NCBI RefSeq assembly: GCF_000429105.1
Contig: NZ_KE386848.1
Location: 618,434 to 682,433, forward strand
Source of the DNA: Schaalia suimastitidis DSM 15538
Lineage (GTDB): Bacteria; Actinomycetota; Actinomycetes; Actinomycetales; Actinomycetaceae
Direction: 5' to 3'
Length of the DNA stretch: 64,000 nt
The notes beneath the pieces were generated by a model. It saw only the letters and a list, made by a program, of their open reading frames with translations, ran no database searches and was not told the origin of the DNA. How positions within the stretch are numbered: position 1 is the first letter of the stretch; every line of letters begins with the position of its first letter. A program made the translations under genes and the position numbers. Positions 8,697 to 16,820 of this stretch are shown one piece after another.

Positions 8697-10133
8697 TCAG
8701 TTAGAGGTCAGCTTTTCACGCAGCGCAGCAAGAGCCTCGTCAGAGGCGAGGGTGCCGCTGGTGTCCACCGGTGTGGAGTAGGATGCCTGCTCTTCAACGG
8801 ATGTGGCTGCTTCAGAATCTTCTTCCTGTGCACGCACAACCTGAGCTTTATGGGCTTCCCAACGTGCCTGAGCTTCAGCGTATTGCGCTTCCCACGCCTC
8901 ACGCTGAGCTTCGAAGCCTTCCATCCATTCCTGGGTTTCTGGATCGAAGCCTTCGGGGTACTTGTAGTTGCCGTCTTCGTCGTATTCTGCGGCCATGCCG
9001 TACAGCGAAGGATCAAATTCGTCGGCGACCGGGTCCACGCCCTCGTTAGCTTGCTTGAGCGACAGCGAGATACGGCGACGTTCAAGATCAATGTCGATGA
9101 CCTTGACGAAGACGTCGCTGCCAACCTTCACGACCTGTTCAGGCAGTTCGACGTGACGTTGAGCGAGTTCGGAAATGTGGACAAGACCTTCGATTCCGTC
9201 TTCAACGCGCACGAAAGCACCGAAGGGAACGAGTTTGGTGACCTTACCGGGCACAACCTGGCCGATGGCGTGTGTGCGGGCGAAGGTCTGCCATGGGTCT
9301 TCCTGGGTTGCTTTCAGTGACAGGGATACGCGTTCGCGATCCATGTCGACGTCAAGAACCTCAACGGTGACTTCCTGGCCAACTTCGACGACCTCTGAGG
9401 GGTGGTCGATATGCTTCCATGACAGTTCGGAAACGTGAACGAGGCCGTCCACGCCGCCAAGGTCAACGAATGCACCAAAGTTCACGATGGAGGACACATT
9501 ACCCTTACGGACCTGGCCCTTACCCAAGGTGTGGAGGAAGTTGGTGCGAACTTCAGACTGTGTTTGTTCGAGCCATGCGCGACGGGACAGGACCACGTTG
9601 TTGCGGTTCTTGTCCAGTTCGATGATCTTGGCTTCAAGTTCACGGCCAATGTAGGGCTGGAGGTCGCGGACGCGACGCATCTCCACCAGGGACGCAGGGA
9701 GGAAGCCACGCAGGCCGATGTCGATAATGAGACCGCCCTTGACGACCTCGATAACCGTACCGGTGACGACGCCTTCTTCTTCCTTGATCTTTTCGATCTG
9801 GCCCCATGCGCGTTCGTATTGTGCGCGCTTCTTGGACAGGAGCAGGCGGCCTTCCTTGTCTTCCTTCTGGAGGACAAGAGCCTCAATCTGGTCACCGACC
9901 GCAACAACATCATCTGGGTTGACGTCGTGCTTGATGGAAAGCTCACGAGAGAGGATAACGCCCTCTGTCTTGTAGCCAATGTCGAGGAGGACCTCATCGT
10001 GGTCGACCTTGACGACAGTGCCCTCGACGATGTCGCCATCGTTGAAGTACTTGATGGTTTCGTCGATAGCGGCGAGCAGGTCCTCTGTGGACCCGATGTC
10101 GTTGACCGCAACCTGCGGCGTATTGGTGGTCAT
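8697..10133 (-). CDS. rpsA: 30S ribosomal protein S1
   Basis: The chosen start gives 478 residues. Four S1 RNA-binding domains follow one another at about residues 32-101, 119-186, 206-274 and 291-361, then an acidic, glutamate- and tryptophan-rich tail. This four-domain form is the usual actinobacterial S1, which helps recruit mRNA to the 30S subunit. The N-terminus MTTNTPQVAVNDIGS aligns with the family start. The ATG at 10133 has GGAG about 9 bases upstream. An ORF extends further upstream and contains ACAGGAAGGTGCCAC (10202-10188), a 15-mer also found directly ahead of rpsD. A GTG shortly after that 15-mer would add about 20 residues and cannot be fully excluded. Confidence 0.96.
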   Translation of the reverse strand: MTTNTPQVAVNDIGSTEDLLAAIDETIKYFNDGDIVEGTVVKVDHDEVLLDIGYKTEGVILSRELSIKHDVNPDDVVAVGDQIEALVLQKEDKEGRLLLSKKRAQYERAWGQIEKIKEEEGVVTGTVIEVVKGGLIIDIGLRGFLPASLVEMRRVRDLQPYIGRELEAKIIELDKNRNNVVLSRRAWLEQTQSEVRTNFLHTLGKGQVRKGNVSSIVNFGAFVDLGGVDGLVHVSELSWKHIDHPSEVVEVGQEVTVEVLDVDMDRERVSLSLKATQEDPWQTFARTHAIGQVVPGKVTKLVPFGAFVRVEDGIEGLVHISELAQRHVELPEQVVKVGSDVFVKVIDIDLERRRISLSLKQANEGVDPVADEFDPSLYGMAAEYDEDGNYKYPEGFDPETQEWMEGFEAQREAWEAQYAEAQARWEAHKAQVVRAQEEDSEAATSVEEQASYSTPVDTSGTLASDEALAALREKLTSN

Positions 10134-10456
10134 GTAGTCGTGTTCTCCGGAACGGAATGGATAGTAATTGGACATGTCCGGCACACAGTGGCACCTTCCT
10201 GTCGACAGGAAGCTGCCTAATGCGCCTCTCCTATCGTACCAGCCACAGTCAAGTGCGAAAAATCGCACGAAGACCCATGGGATTACCGAAACAGAATCGC
10301 CGCCACGCCGCAGTCCTTTTGCTGCCACGACCCAACCATCATCGTCAGTGCCGCCCCTAGCGGCACAGGTGCCACAACCCGAGTGCCGTCGCCACTACTC
10401 ACAACGATCGGCAGTGTTACACCCTCAACGTCATTGGTTCTGCAAGCCAACCGTCG
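10134..10456. other. rpsA leader and polA 3' region
   Basis: No gene is seen here. The rpsA leader contains an 18-base perfect palindrome CTTCCTGTCGACAGGAAG (10195-10212) that overlaps the 15-mer shared with the rpsD leader. It could be a structural element controlling S1 synthesis. A 7-base-pair hairpin GTGCCGC/GCGGCAC at 10348-10366 may serve as a weak polA terminator. Confidence 0.4.
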
Positions 10457-13171
10457 TCAGTGCGCTGCAGCGCGCCACGATGCCCCTACTCCTACCGCTA
10501 CTTCCAACGGCACTGACATCGACACCGCACTGCCCATCGCCTCACGCACCAACACCTCTAACTCGCGTGCTTCTCCCGGAGCAACTTCAAGTAGCAATTC
10601 GTCATGTATCTGCAACAGCAGACGCGACCGCATTTGAGCTTCGCGTATGCGTCGATCCACGTCAATCATGGCAACTTTAATAATGTCAGCGGCACTACCT
10701 TGTATCGGCGCATTCAGGGCCGCGCGCTCTGCCATTTCCCTGCGTTGACGGTTTTGTGAGTTAAGGTCAGGCAAATATCGGCGCCGACCAAACATGGTTT
10801 GGGTCCATCCATCGCGTCGTGCCTGTTCCACAACCGACGCTAAATAGTCGCGCACCCCTCCGAAGCGTTGGAAATATGCTTCGCGGAGCTGGGTCGCCTC
10901 GGGAACTGGAATACGTAGCTGTGCTGACAATCCATAGGAGGACAAACCGTAAGCCAAGCCATAGGAGGTGGCTTTGATACGTGAGCGTTGCTCGGCGCTC
11001 ACCTGATCCAGCGGCACACCAAATACCATCGAGGCCATCGTCCGGTGCAGATCCTCACCTGTGTTAAAGGCGTCAATGAGCCCCGCATCGTCAGATAGGT
11101 GCGCCATGATACGCATCTCGATCTGGCTGTAGTCCACACTCATCAGAGCTTCGTATGCTCTACCAGCAACGAAACCGTCACGGATACGCAACCCGTCGGG
11201 GGTACGTGCCGGAATATTTTGCAAATTAGGATCCGACGAAGCCAAACGTCCAGTTGCAGCAACTACCTGCGAGAAAGTGGTGTGGATACGTCCGTCGTCA
11301 CCTACGCTCGCACGCAGGGTGTCAACCATTTGCCGTAGTTTCGTCCGATCACGGTGAGTCAGCAGATGTTGAAGAAACTCATTGCCTGTTTTTGCAAATA
11401 GGTCCTGCAACGCTTCGGCGTTGGTTGTGTAGCCCGTTTTGGTTTTTTTGGTTTTCGGCAAGCCAAGTTCGTCGAAGAGCACCTCTTGTAGCTGTTTCGG
11501 GCTGGCAAGGTTCACCGTATGACCAATAACCGCAAATGCCGCTTCCTGCGCCTTTTCAGCATCGTGAGCAAGACCTTGAGCTTGGGCGTTAAATTCCTCA
11601 AGATCAGCTGCAATGCCAATGTCTTCCATCCGGGCGAGGACAGATGCCACCGGTTGTTCCATATCGTGAAGGAGCGTCACTGCCGAGGCCTGGGCAAGTT
11701 CCTGGTCAAGGCGTGCTTTCAGGGCAGGCAGGGACGCTACGATATGGGCCGCTTCCATCTGCGCCTGCTGCTGCCCTCCTACGTCATCGAGATCAAAGAG
11801 GACATCGCTGTCATCACTGCTTTGAGCCGCAAGGTCGATGTTGAGGTAACGGCGCAATAGGTCCGCAGCGTCATAACTACGTTGCTCTGGCCGGTCAAGG
11901 TAGGCAGCGAGGGTGACGTCGAAAACATCCGCTCGTAGGTCTATCCCAAGGCTCTTCCAGGCATGCCAGTGCCCTTTCCAATCTGCAGTGGTCACACTTG
12001 GTGCACCTTCAAGCAGCGTGACAAGCCGTTCAAGGTCCGTGGCAGTGAGGTCAGCCGGTCGCTCAACGATGAGAATGCCCGCGGCAGAGGCCAGAGCGAG
12101 GCGGTCAATGCGGCCCCGCGCAGGCAGGAATGAGCCCTGGACCCACATGGCCAGGTCATCATTGGCGTGAGTGCCGCACCAGGCACCAAGAAGGTCTGAC
12201 TCTCCCGTCCCGTCGCAGACGATGATACTCAGATCATCAGGTGTAAACTCCTGCGCCTGGGTGGTCGCGTCTGAGTCTACGAGTGACTGTCCGCCCTGGG
12301 CGGACACCGCGTAGACGCGCTTGCGCAGATTACCTATTTCGAGGGTGTCGAATAGGTCGTCGAGGCGTTGACGGTCCAGTGTGCCTCGTCGAAGGTCGCT
12401 GACTTTAATTCCAACGTCAAGGTCAGTCAGAAGGTGGTTGAGTCGTCGATTACGCTTAATTTCGTCGATATGTTCACGCAACGCAACACCGCGTTTGCCA
12501 CCGACTTCATCGGCGCGAGCCAACAGATTGTCGAGGCCGTCGAAGGTATTGATCCATTGGGCTGCCGTTTTGGGACCCACGCCGGGCACACCTGGCAAAT
12601 TATCGGAGGTTTCACCAACAATCGCCGCAATTTCAGGGTAACGGTGGGGTGGCACCCCATATTTTTCTTCGACCGCCGCAGGCGTCATTTCTTTGAGATC
12701 CCCTGGACTGGCCCCTGGATACAGGACAGTGACACGGTCGTTCACTGTTTGGAAGGTATCCCGGTCGCCTGAAACAATATAGACGTTCCAGTTACTTTGA
12801 GCCCCTTGGGTGGCCAGCGTGGCGAGGATATCGTCTGCTTCGTATCCGTCTTTCGTCAGGGACACAATACCCATGGCGTCAAGAGCTTGGCGGATGAGTT
12901 CCACCTGTCCTTTGAATTCTTCCGGTGTTTGCTCACGGGTTCCCTTGTATTCGGGGTATTCCTCGGTGCGAAAACTGCGTCGCCCGACATCGAAGGCAAC
13001 GGCAAGGTGGGTGGGTTGTCGCGTCTCTAACAATTTCACCAGCATCGAGATAAAACCGTAGACCGCGTTAGTGTGTTGACCGGTTGCGGTTTGAAAACCT
13101 TGAGCAGGTAGCGCGTAGAAGGCGCGAAACGCCATCGAATGTCCGTCGATAATGAGCAAAGATTCCTTCAC
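10457..13171 (-). CDS. polA: DNA polymerase I
   Basis: About 904 residues. The N-terminal 290 residues form the 5'-3' flap exonuclease (LLIIDGHSMAFRAFYAL, GYEADDILATLA, SGDRDTFQ). The middle 3'-5' exonuclease-like domain has lost the usual acidic DEDD residues (TTADWKGHWHAW where D-x-E is expected), as is common in actinobacterial PolA, so proofreading is probably absent. The polymerase domain is intact: motif A DYSQIEMRIMAHLS, O-helix RIKATSYGLAYG with tyrosine at the nucleotide-discriminating site, and motif C IHDELLLEV. It fills gaps during repair and removes RNA primers. GTG 13171 is chosen because AGGG lies 8 bases upstream; ATG further upstream is possible. It is divergent from the thioesterase gene, with overlapping 5' regions. 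Confidence 0.96.
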   Translation of the reverse strand: MKESLLIIDGHSMAFRAFYALPAQGFQTATGQHTNAVYGFISMLVKLLETRQPTHLAVAFDVGRRSFRTEEYPEYKGTREQTPEEFKGQVELIRQALDAMGIVSLTKDGYEADDILATLATQGAQSNWNVYIVSGDRDTFQTVNDRVTVLYPGASPGDLKEMTPAAVEEKYGVPPHRYPEIAAIVGETSDNLPGVPGVGPKTAAQWINTFDGLDNLLARADEVGGKRGVALREHIDEIKRNRRLNHLLTDLDVGIKVSDLRRGTLDRQRLDDLFDTLEIGNLRKRVYAVSAQGGQSLVDSDATTQAQEFTPDDLSIIVCDGTGESDLLGAWCGTHANDDLAMWVQGSFLPARGRIDRLALASAAGILIVERPADLTATDLERLVTLLEGAPSVTTADWKGHWHAWKSLGIDLRADVFDVTLAAYLDRPEQRSYDAADLLRRYLNIDLAAQSSDDSDVLFDLDDVGGQQQAQMEAAHIVASLPALKARLDQELAQASAVTLLHDMEQPVASVLARMEDIGIAADLEEFNAQAQGLAHDAEKAQEAAFAVIGHTVNLASPKQLQEVLFDELGLPKTKKTKTGYTTNAEALQDLFAKTGNEFLQHLLTHRDRTKLRQMVDTLRASVGDDGRIHTTFSQVVAATGRLASSDPNLQNIPARTPDGLRIRDGFVAGRAYEALMSVDYSQIEMRIMAHLSDDAGLIDAFNTGEDLHRTMASMVFGVPLDQVSAEQRSRIKATSYGLAYGLSSYGLSAQLRIPVPEATQLREAYFQRFGGVRDYLASVVEQARRDGWTQTMFGRRRYLPDLNSQNRQRREMAERAALNAPIQGSAADIIKVAMIDVDRRIREAQMRSRLLLQIHDELLLEVAPGEARELEVLVREAMGSAVSMSVPLEVAVGVGASWRAAAH

Positions 13172-13208
13172 ACATGACACCCTAGATGTCATGGAGCATC
13201 TTGACACT

Positions 13209-13646
13209 ATGAATTCCACGCCCGATCCATCACGTGAAGGTGGGTTTGTGGGAGCTCACTGGCCTGGTTCGCTGATGGAACGTATGGGAATGGAGGTCCT
13301 CGAACACGCACCCTCGCGGACCGTAATCACTATGCCGGTGGATGGGAACCGCCAAAGTGCGGGGATTTTGCACGGTGGTGCAACGGCTGCTCTGATTGAA
13401 ACAGCTGCCTCATTTGCCGCACAGATCCATGCGCGACAGGTCTTGGGGGCGGATCACGGTTTTGCCGTAGGAATTGAGATATCTGTCTCTCACCTACGTT
13501 CCACACATACTGGCAGTGTCACCGCTGTCGCCAAGGCGATCCATCTGGGGTCCAGCCAAACGGTACATGTGGTCGATGTACACGACGAAGTGGGACGTCT
13601 GGTGGCAACGGGCCGTGTGACCAATCGTCTGCTCAAGCGGCGCTAA
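13209..13646 (+). CDS. PaaI-type hotdog-fold thioesterase
   Basis: About 145 residues with the hotdog-fold core. The active-site HGG motif appears in SAGILHGGATAALIETAASFAA, where the glutamate is the likely catalytic residue of the PaaI/YdiI subgroup. Such enzymes hydrolyse acyl-CoA or aryl-CoA thioesters; the substrate is unknown. Several in-frame ATG codons exist (13152, 13191, 13209). The last is preferred because GGAG stands upstream and it avoids overlap with polA, but the choice is uncertain. The position beside polA is common in actinobacteria. It ends ahead of a long hairpin that faces the convergent response-regulator gene. Confidence 0.85.
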   Translation: MNSTPDPSREGGFVGAHWPGSLMERMGMEVLEHAPSRTVITMPVDGNRQSAGILHGGATAALIETAASFAAQIHARQVLGADHGFAVGIEISVSHLRSTHTGSVTAVAKAIHLGSSQTVHVVDVHDEVGRLVATGRVTNRLLKRR

Positions 13647-13822
13647 GAGCGGTGTCCACCGTTTTTCTTCCACGCCAAGGACACACCGCAGTAGCAACAA
13701 ATGAGAATCCTCAGTCACTGTTTCTCCCAGCGCCCAAGGAACAACCTCGGTACAGGCAAGGCCTCTTGAGCTATTGCCCGGCTATTTTCCAATATCCACA
13801 CACGTCGAGAGGCTGACACAAT

Positions 13823-13863
13823 ATGGCGGATTTTCACGAACGTATGTCGTGAAAATCCGCCAT
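13823..13863. terminator. Bidirectional terminator hairpin
   Basis: Perfect 17-base arms ATGGCGGATTTTCACGA and complement with a 7-base loop lie between the convergent thioesterase and response-regulator genes. A short T-rich stretch follows on the plus strand. Confidence 0.75.
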
Positions 13864-13894
13864 TCTTTGTTTCGCCGTAGTCTCCTTTACGGTG

Positions 13895-14488
13895 CTACTG
13901 GGCTTCGACCTGTGCGATCACAGCGTCAGCAACTTCGCGCATCGAGAGCCTGCGGTCCATCGATGTCTTTTGAATCCAGCGGAAGGCTTCGGGTTCGGTC
14001 ATCCCCATATTCTTTTGCAACAGGCCTTTGGCGCGGTCAACACGCTTACGTGTTTCAAAGCGATCCTGAAGGTCAGCGATTTCTTCCTCAAGGGATTCGA
14101 TTTCCTGATGCCGCGACAAGGCTATTTCGACGGCAGGAATCAAATCCGCCGGGCTGAATGGCTTCACCACGTATGCCATTGCCCCTGCGTCACGGGCGCG
14201 TTCCACAAGTTCTGTTTGGCTGAAGGCCGTCAACATGACGATGGCGCACGACAATTCGGCGAGGATTTTCTCTGCCGCAGTAATGCCGTCCATCTTCGGC
14301 ATCTTGACATCCATCACGCAGAGATCAGGTTCACACTCTAGCGCCAACTGCACCGCTTCCTCGCCATTTGATGCTTCAGCGACGACTTCAAAACCTGCGG
14401 CAGTCAGGGTTTCAACGATATCAAGGCGAATAAGCCCTTCGTCTTCGGCGACGAGTACCCTGCGAGGTTGAGTGTGATCTGTGGTCAT
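13895..14488 (-). CDS. pdtaR: ANTAR-domain response regulator (PdtaR-type)
   Basis: A 197-residue two-domain protein. The receiver domain (about 10-125) has the acidic pair E15-D16, the phospho-accepting D60 in VMDVKMP, a threonine in MLTAFSQ and the conserved lysine in VVKPFSP. The C-terminal ANTAR domain (about 140-195; AKGLLQKNMGMTEPEAFRWIQ) binds paired RNA hexaloops and prevents transcription termination. It corresponds to PdtaR of mycobacteria, which is also encoded near polA and pyk and works with the kinase PdtaS; no kinase is in this window. ATG 14488 has GGTAGGAAA directly upstream. Target RNAs are not evident nearby. Confidence 0.92.
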   Translation of the reverse strand: MTTDHTQPRRVLVAEDEGLIRLDIVETLTAAGFEVVAEASNGEEAVQLALECEPDLCVMDVKMPKMDGITAAEKILAELSCAIVMLTAFSQTELVERARDAGAMAYVVKPFSPADLIPAVEIALSRHQEIESLEEEIADLQDRFETRKRVDRAKGLLQKNMGMTEPEAFRWIQKTSMDRRLSMREVADAVIAQVEAQ

Positions 14489-14554
14489 TTTCCTACCCTC
14501 AGTTTGTCCATGTACGTTGTCTATTCTATTCTTGTTTTGCGCACAGTGTGCGTT

Positions 14555-14628
14555 GCCCTGGTAGCCCAACTGGCAGAGGCGGTCGGCTCAAACCCGGCTT
14601 GTTGTGGGTTCGAATCCCACCCGGGGTA
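14555..14628 (+). tRNA. tRNA with CAA (leucine) anticodon but short, class I variable arm
   Basis: The cloverleaf is complete. The acceptor stem is GCCCTGG/CCGGGGT with two G-U pairs. The D-arm has a TGGC loop. The anticodon stem GTCGG/CCGGC carries loop CTCAAAC, giving anticodon CAA. The variable loop has five bases, and the T-arm is GTGGG-TTCGAAT-CCCAC. The discriminator is A and CCA is not encoded. CAA reads the leucine codon UUG, yet bacterial leucine tRNAs normally have a long variable arm of about 11-20 bases, as the second tRNA-Leu at 56.1 kb does. A strong terminator follows within 30 bases, so it is probably transcribed. The amino acid it carries should be regarded as open. Confidence 0.82.
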
Positions 14629-14652
14629 CTTTTTCTTTTTGCGTTGTCACTG

Positions 14653-14678
14653 ACCGGGGCAATTTGCCCCGGTTTTTT
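14653..14678 (+). terminator. Rho-independent terminator of the CAA tRNA
   Basis: CCGGGGC and GCCCCGG arms around AATTT are followed directly by six T residues on the plus strand. This is a textbook intrinsic terminator 26 bases after the tRNA. Confidence 0.9.
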
Positions 14679-14763
14679 CTTCACCTCCACCCCTACATTG
14701 TAGAGAAACCATTTCACTATGTCCAAGATCACACCTTAGCGGGCTTTGGTGAAAATGAAAAGA

Positions 14764-14795
14764 GGGTGCCAACAACCTTTAGGTTGTTGGCACCC
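14764..14795 (-). terminator. Terminator of the 68-aa gene
   Basis: Perfect 14-base arms GGGTGCCAACAACC / GGTTGTTGGCACCC with a 4-base loop. The minus-strand continuation CTCTTTTCATTTT is T-rich, so it terminates the small minus-strand gene just upstream. Confidence 0.85.
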
Positions 14796-14805
14796 TTCAT
14801 TCCCC

Positions 14806-15012
14806 TTAGGCAACGGTGCGCAATTCCAAACCAAGGAAACGCGCAGAAGCCGCTCGCGTGTGCTCGCTAGCGAGTCCATCGATAGCTTCTTGTACTTGGA
14901 CCGATCCCTGCCACATGTCGAACCAGGGACGCACCGCCTCGGCAAGCACCTCAACGGGCACGTTATTTGCCTGGCGATCCAACGCACGATCGTGTACGGA
15001 TACAGTATTCAT
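14806..15012 (-). CDS. Small unknown protein, 68 aa
   Basis: I do not recognise this protein. It begins MNTVSVHDRALDRQ and is probably largely helical, with a central tryptophan-containing segment (VRPWFDMWQG) and a C-terminal alanine- and arginine-rich helix. It has no signal peptide or membrane segment. It is supported as a gene by a purine-rich Shine-Dalgarno (GAGAAGAGA) just ahead of the ATG, typical codon usage, and a strong intrinsic terminator 11 bases after the stop. It forms its own transcription unit between the tRNA and pyk. Confidence 0.68.
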   Translation of the reverse strand: MNTVSVHDRALDRQANNVPVEVLAEAVRPWFDMWQGSVQVQEAIDGLASEHTRAASARFLGLELRTVA

Positions 15013-15243
15013 ATTTCTCTTCTCTCTTCTTCCTCATCATCTTCACCGCCGGTATACGCATCGGTAGCGTAGGCAACCGTTATCCAGTGAAGGATTCATG
15101 CGCCACTGGCCTGCAGCGGCCAACGGCACAACGAGCGATCCCAAATGATCGAAGCTCCTATTCTTTCACGCCCATACGCATCGCGCAACAGATACGGGAT
15201 ACATGGCGAAGATATATCACTAGCGTCCTATGTTCACCACACA

Positions 15244-15275
15244 AAAGCGGCGCAGTCATCGCACTGCGCCGCTTT
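15244..15275 (-). terminator. pyk terminator
   Basis: Perfect 13-base arms AAAGCGGCGCAGT / ACTGCGCCGCTTT with a 6-base loop lie 12 bases after the pyk stop. On the minus strand the hairpin ends in CTTTTGTG, a short T tract. Confidence 0.85.
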
Positions 15276-15286
15276 AATCCACCCCT

Positions 15287-16732
15287 TTACAGGGATGCCG
15301 CTCCCCCAATGGAGTAGTCAAGCTCATCCCCCACTGCGTGTACGCGTATGGAATTCGACGACCCAGCAGTACCTGGAGGCATGCCAGCAATGATGACAAG
15401 TTCATCGCCGAGTTCAGCCAAACGAGATAGTTGCACCACCTGGTCGAGCTGCCACACCATATCGTCCGTATGCTGCACCTCAGGCACCCGGTAAGTTTGC
15501 ACGCCCCAGGTCAGTGCCAGTGCACGCCGCGTTGATTCCAGGGGAGTAAACGCAAGCATCGGAATCGGTGTGCGTAGACGTGACATCCGCCGCGCCGAGG
15601 AACCCGTCTGCGTGAAGGTCACCACGTAGCGCGCATCTAGGCGTTCCGCCAAGGAGGCCGCGGCCTGACAGATCACACCTGGCCGGTCAATCGCAAACGC
15701 TCCCAACGGCGCGATACGCTCACCACCAAGTTCCTCTGTTGATTCAATAATGCGCGCCATGGTGCGGACCGCCTCAATGGGGTATGCGCCCACTGAGGTT
15801 TCACCTGACAACATCACAGCATCAGCACCATCCAAAATCGCATTGGCGCAGTCCGAGGCTTCAGCGCGGGTCGGGCGAGGATTCTTAATCATTGAATCCA
15901 TGACCTGCGTCGCAACAATCACAGGTTTGGCCGCAAGACGCGCCAATTCAATGGCACGCTTTTGCACCAACGGCACTTCCTCAAGCGGCATTTCTACACC
16001 AAGGTCACCACGGGCCACCATAATGCCATCAAAGGCATCGACGATTTCACGTAGTGCCTCAACGGCCTGAGGTTTCTCGATCTTCGCGATCACCGGAGCA
16101 CGACGACCCACCTCATCCATAATGGCGTGGACGTCTTCAATGTCACGTGCATTACGCACAAAGGACAATGCAACGAAGTCAGCACCTACCTTCATTGCCC
16201 ACCGCAAGTCTTCGCGGTCCTTTTCTGACAGCGCCGGAACTGACACAGCCACACCCGGAAGGTTCAGACCCTTGTTGTCAGAAACCACGCCCCCCACTTC
16301 CACGCGGGTGACAACATCGGTGTCGGTCACTTCAATGACGCGCACAGCGATATTGCCGTCATCAATCAACAGACGGTCCCCGGGCGCGCAGTCGCCCGGC
16401 AGTCCTTTAAAGGTGGTCCCCACGAGTTCCTTCGTGCCAGGAACATCGCGGGTCGTAATGGTGAAGGTATCCCCAACTTCAAGGAGCTGTGGGCCGTCAG
16501 TGAAGCGCTCCAAGCGAATCTTTGGACCTTGAAGGTCAACAAGGATCGCGACGGCGCGTCCTGAGGTTGCCGAGGCGCGGCGGACACGTTCAATAGCGAC
16601 CTCATGCTCATCGGCGCTGCCGTGAGAGCGGTTAATACGGGCAACATCCATCCCAGCATCGACAAGTGCTTGGATTTGTTCAGGAGATGCTGTTGCAGGC
16701 CCAATGGTGCATACGATTTTTGCTCGGCGCAT
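15287..16732 (-). CDS. pyk: Pyruvate kinase
   Basis: A 481-residue glycolytic enzyme converting phosphoenolpyruvate and ADP to pyruvate and ATP. It has the N-terminal KIVCTIGPA start, the K+/substrate loop ARINRSHGS (the more usual form is ARLNFSHG), the catalytic lysine in PVIAKIEKPQAVE, metal-binding MVARGDLGVE, and DAVMLSGETSVGAYP. The C-terminal regulatory domain (about 355-470) is complete. The small B domain lies near residues 70-165. The gene forms its own unit with a terminator behind it and a short gap to lgt upstream. The pyk-lgt-trp order matches that of mycobacteria and streptomycetes. Confidence 0.97.
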   Translation of the reverse strand: MRRAKIVCTIGPATASPEQIQALVDAGMDVARINRSHGSADEHEVAIERVRRASATSGRAVAILVDLQGPKIRLERFTDGPQLLEVGDTFTITTRDVPGTKELVGTTFKGLPGDCAPGDRLLIDDGNIAVRVIEVTDTDVVTRVEVGGVVSDNKGLNLPGVAVSVPALSEKDREDLRWAMKVGADFVALSFVRNARDIEDVHAIMDEVGRRAPVIAKIEKPQAVEALREIVDAFDGIMVARGDLGVEMPLEEVPLVQKRAIELARLAAKPVIVATQVMDSMIKNPRPTRAEASDCANAILDGADAVMLSGETSVGAYPIEAVRTMARIIESTEELGGERIAPLGAFAIDRPGVICQAAASLAERLDARYVVTFTQTGSSARRMSRLRTPIPMLAFTPLESTRRALALTWGVQTYRVPEVQHTDDMVWQLDQVVQLSRLAELGDELVIIAGMPPGTAGSSNSIRVHAVGDELDYSIGGAASL

Positions 16733-16820
16733 AGTCCTATCCTACAGGGAAAAAGGTCCTGCGAGTCTGTGGCCCGCCGTTAGCTCCAAAACATGGGATC
16801 ACGTCGGTACCACGAATTGG

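Noticed and set aside
9435-10220. Plus-strand frame of 261 codons opposite rpsA
   Set aside because: The reverse strand encodes four intact S1 domains. The antisense product looks hydrophobic/acidic only because it mirrors these codons.
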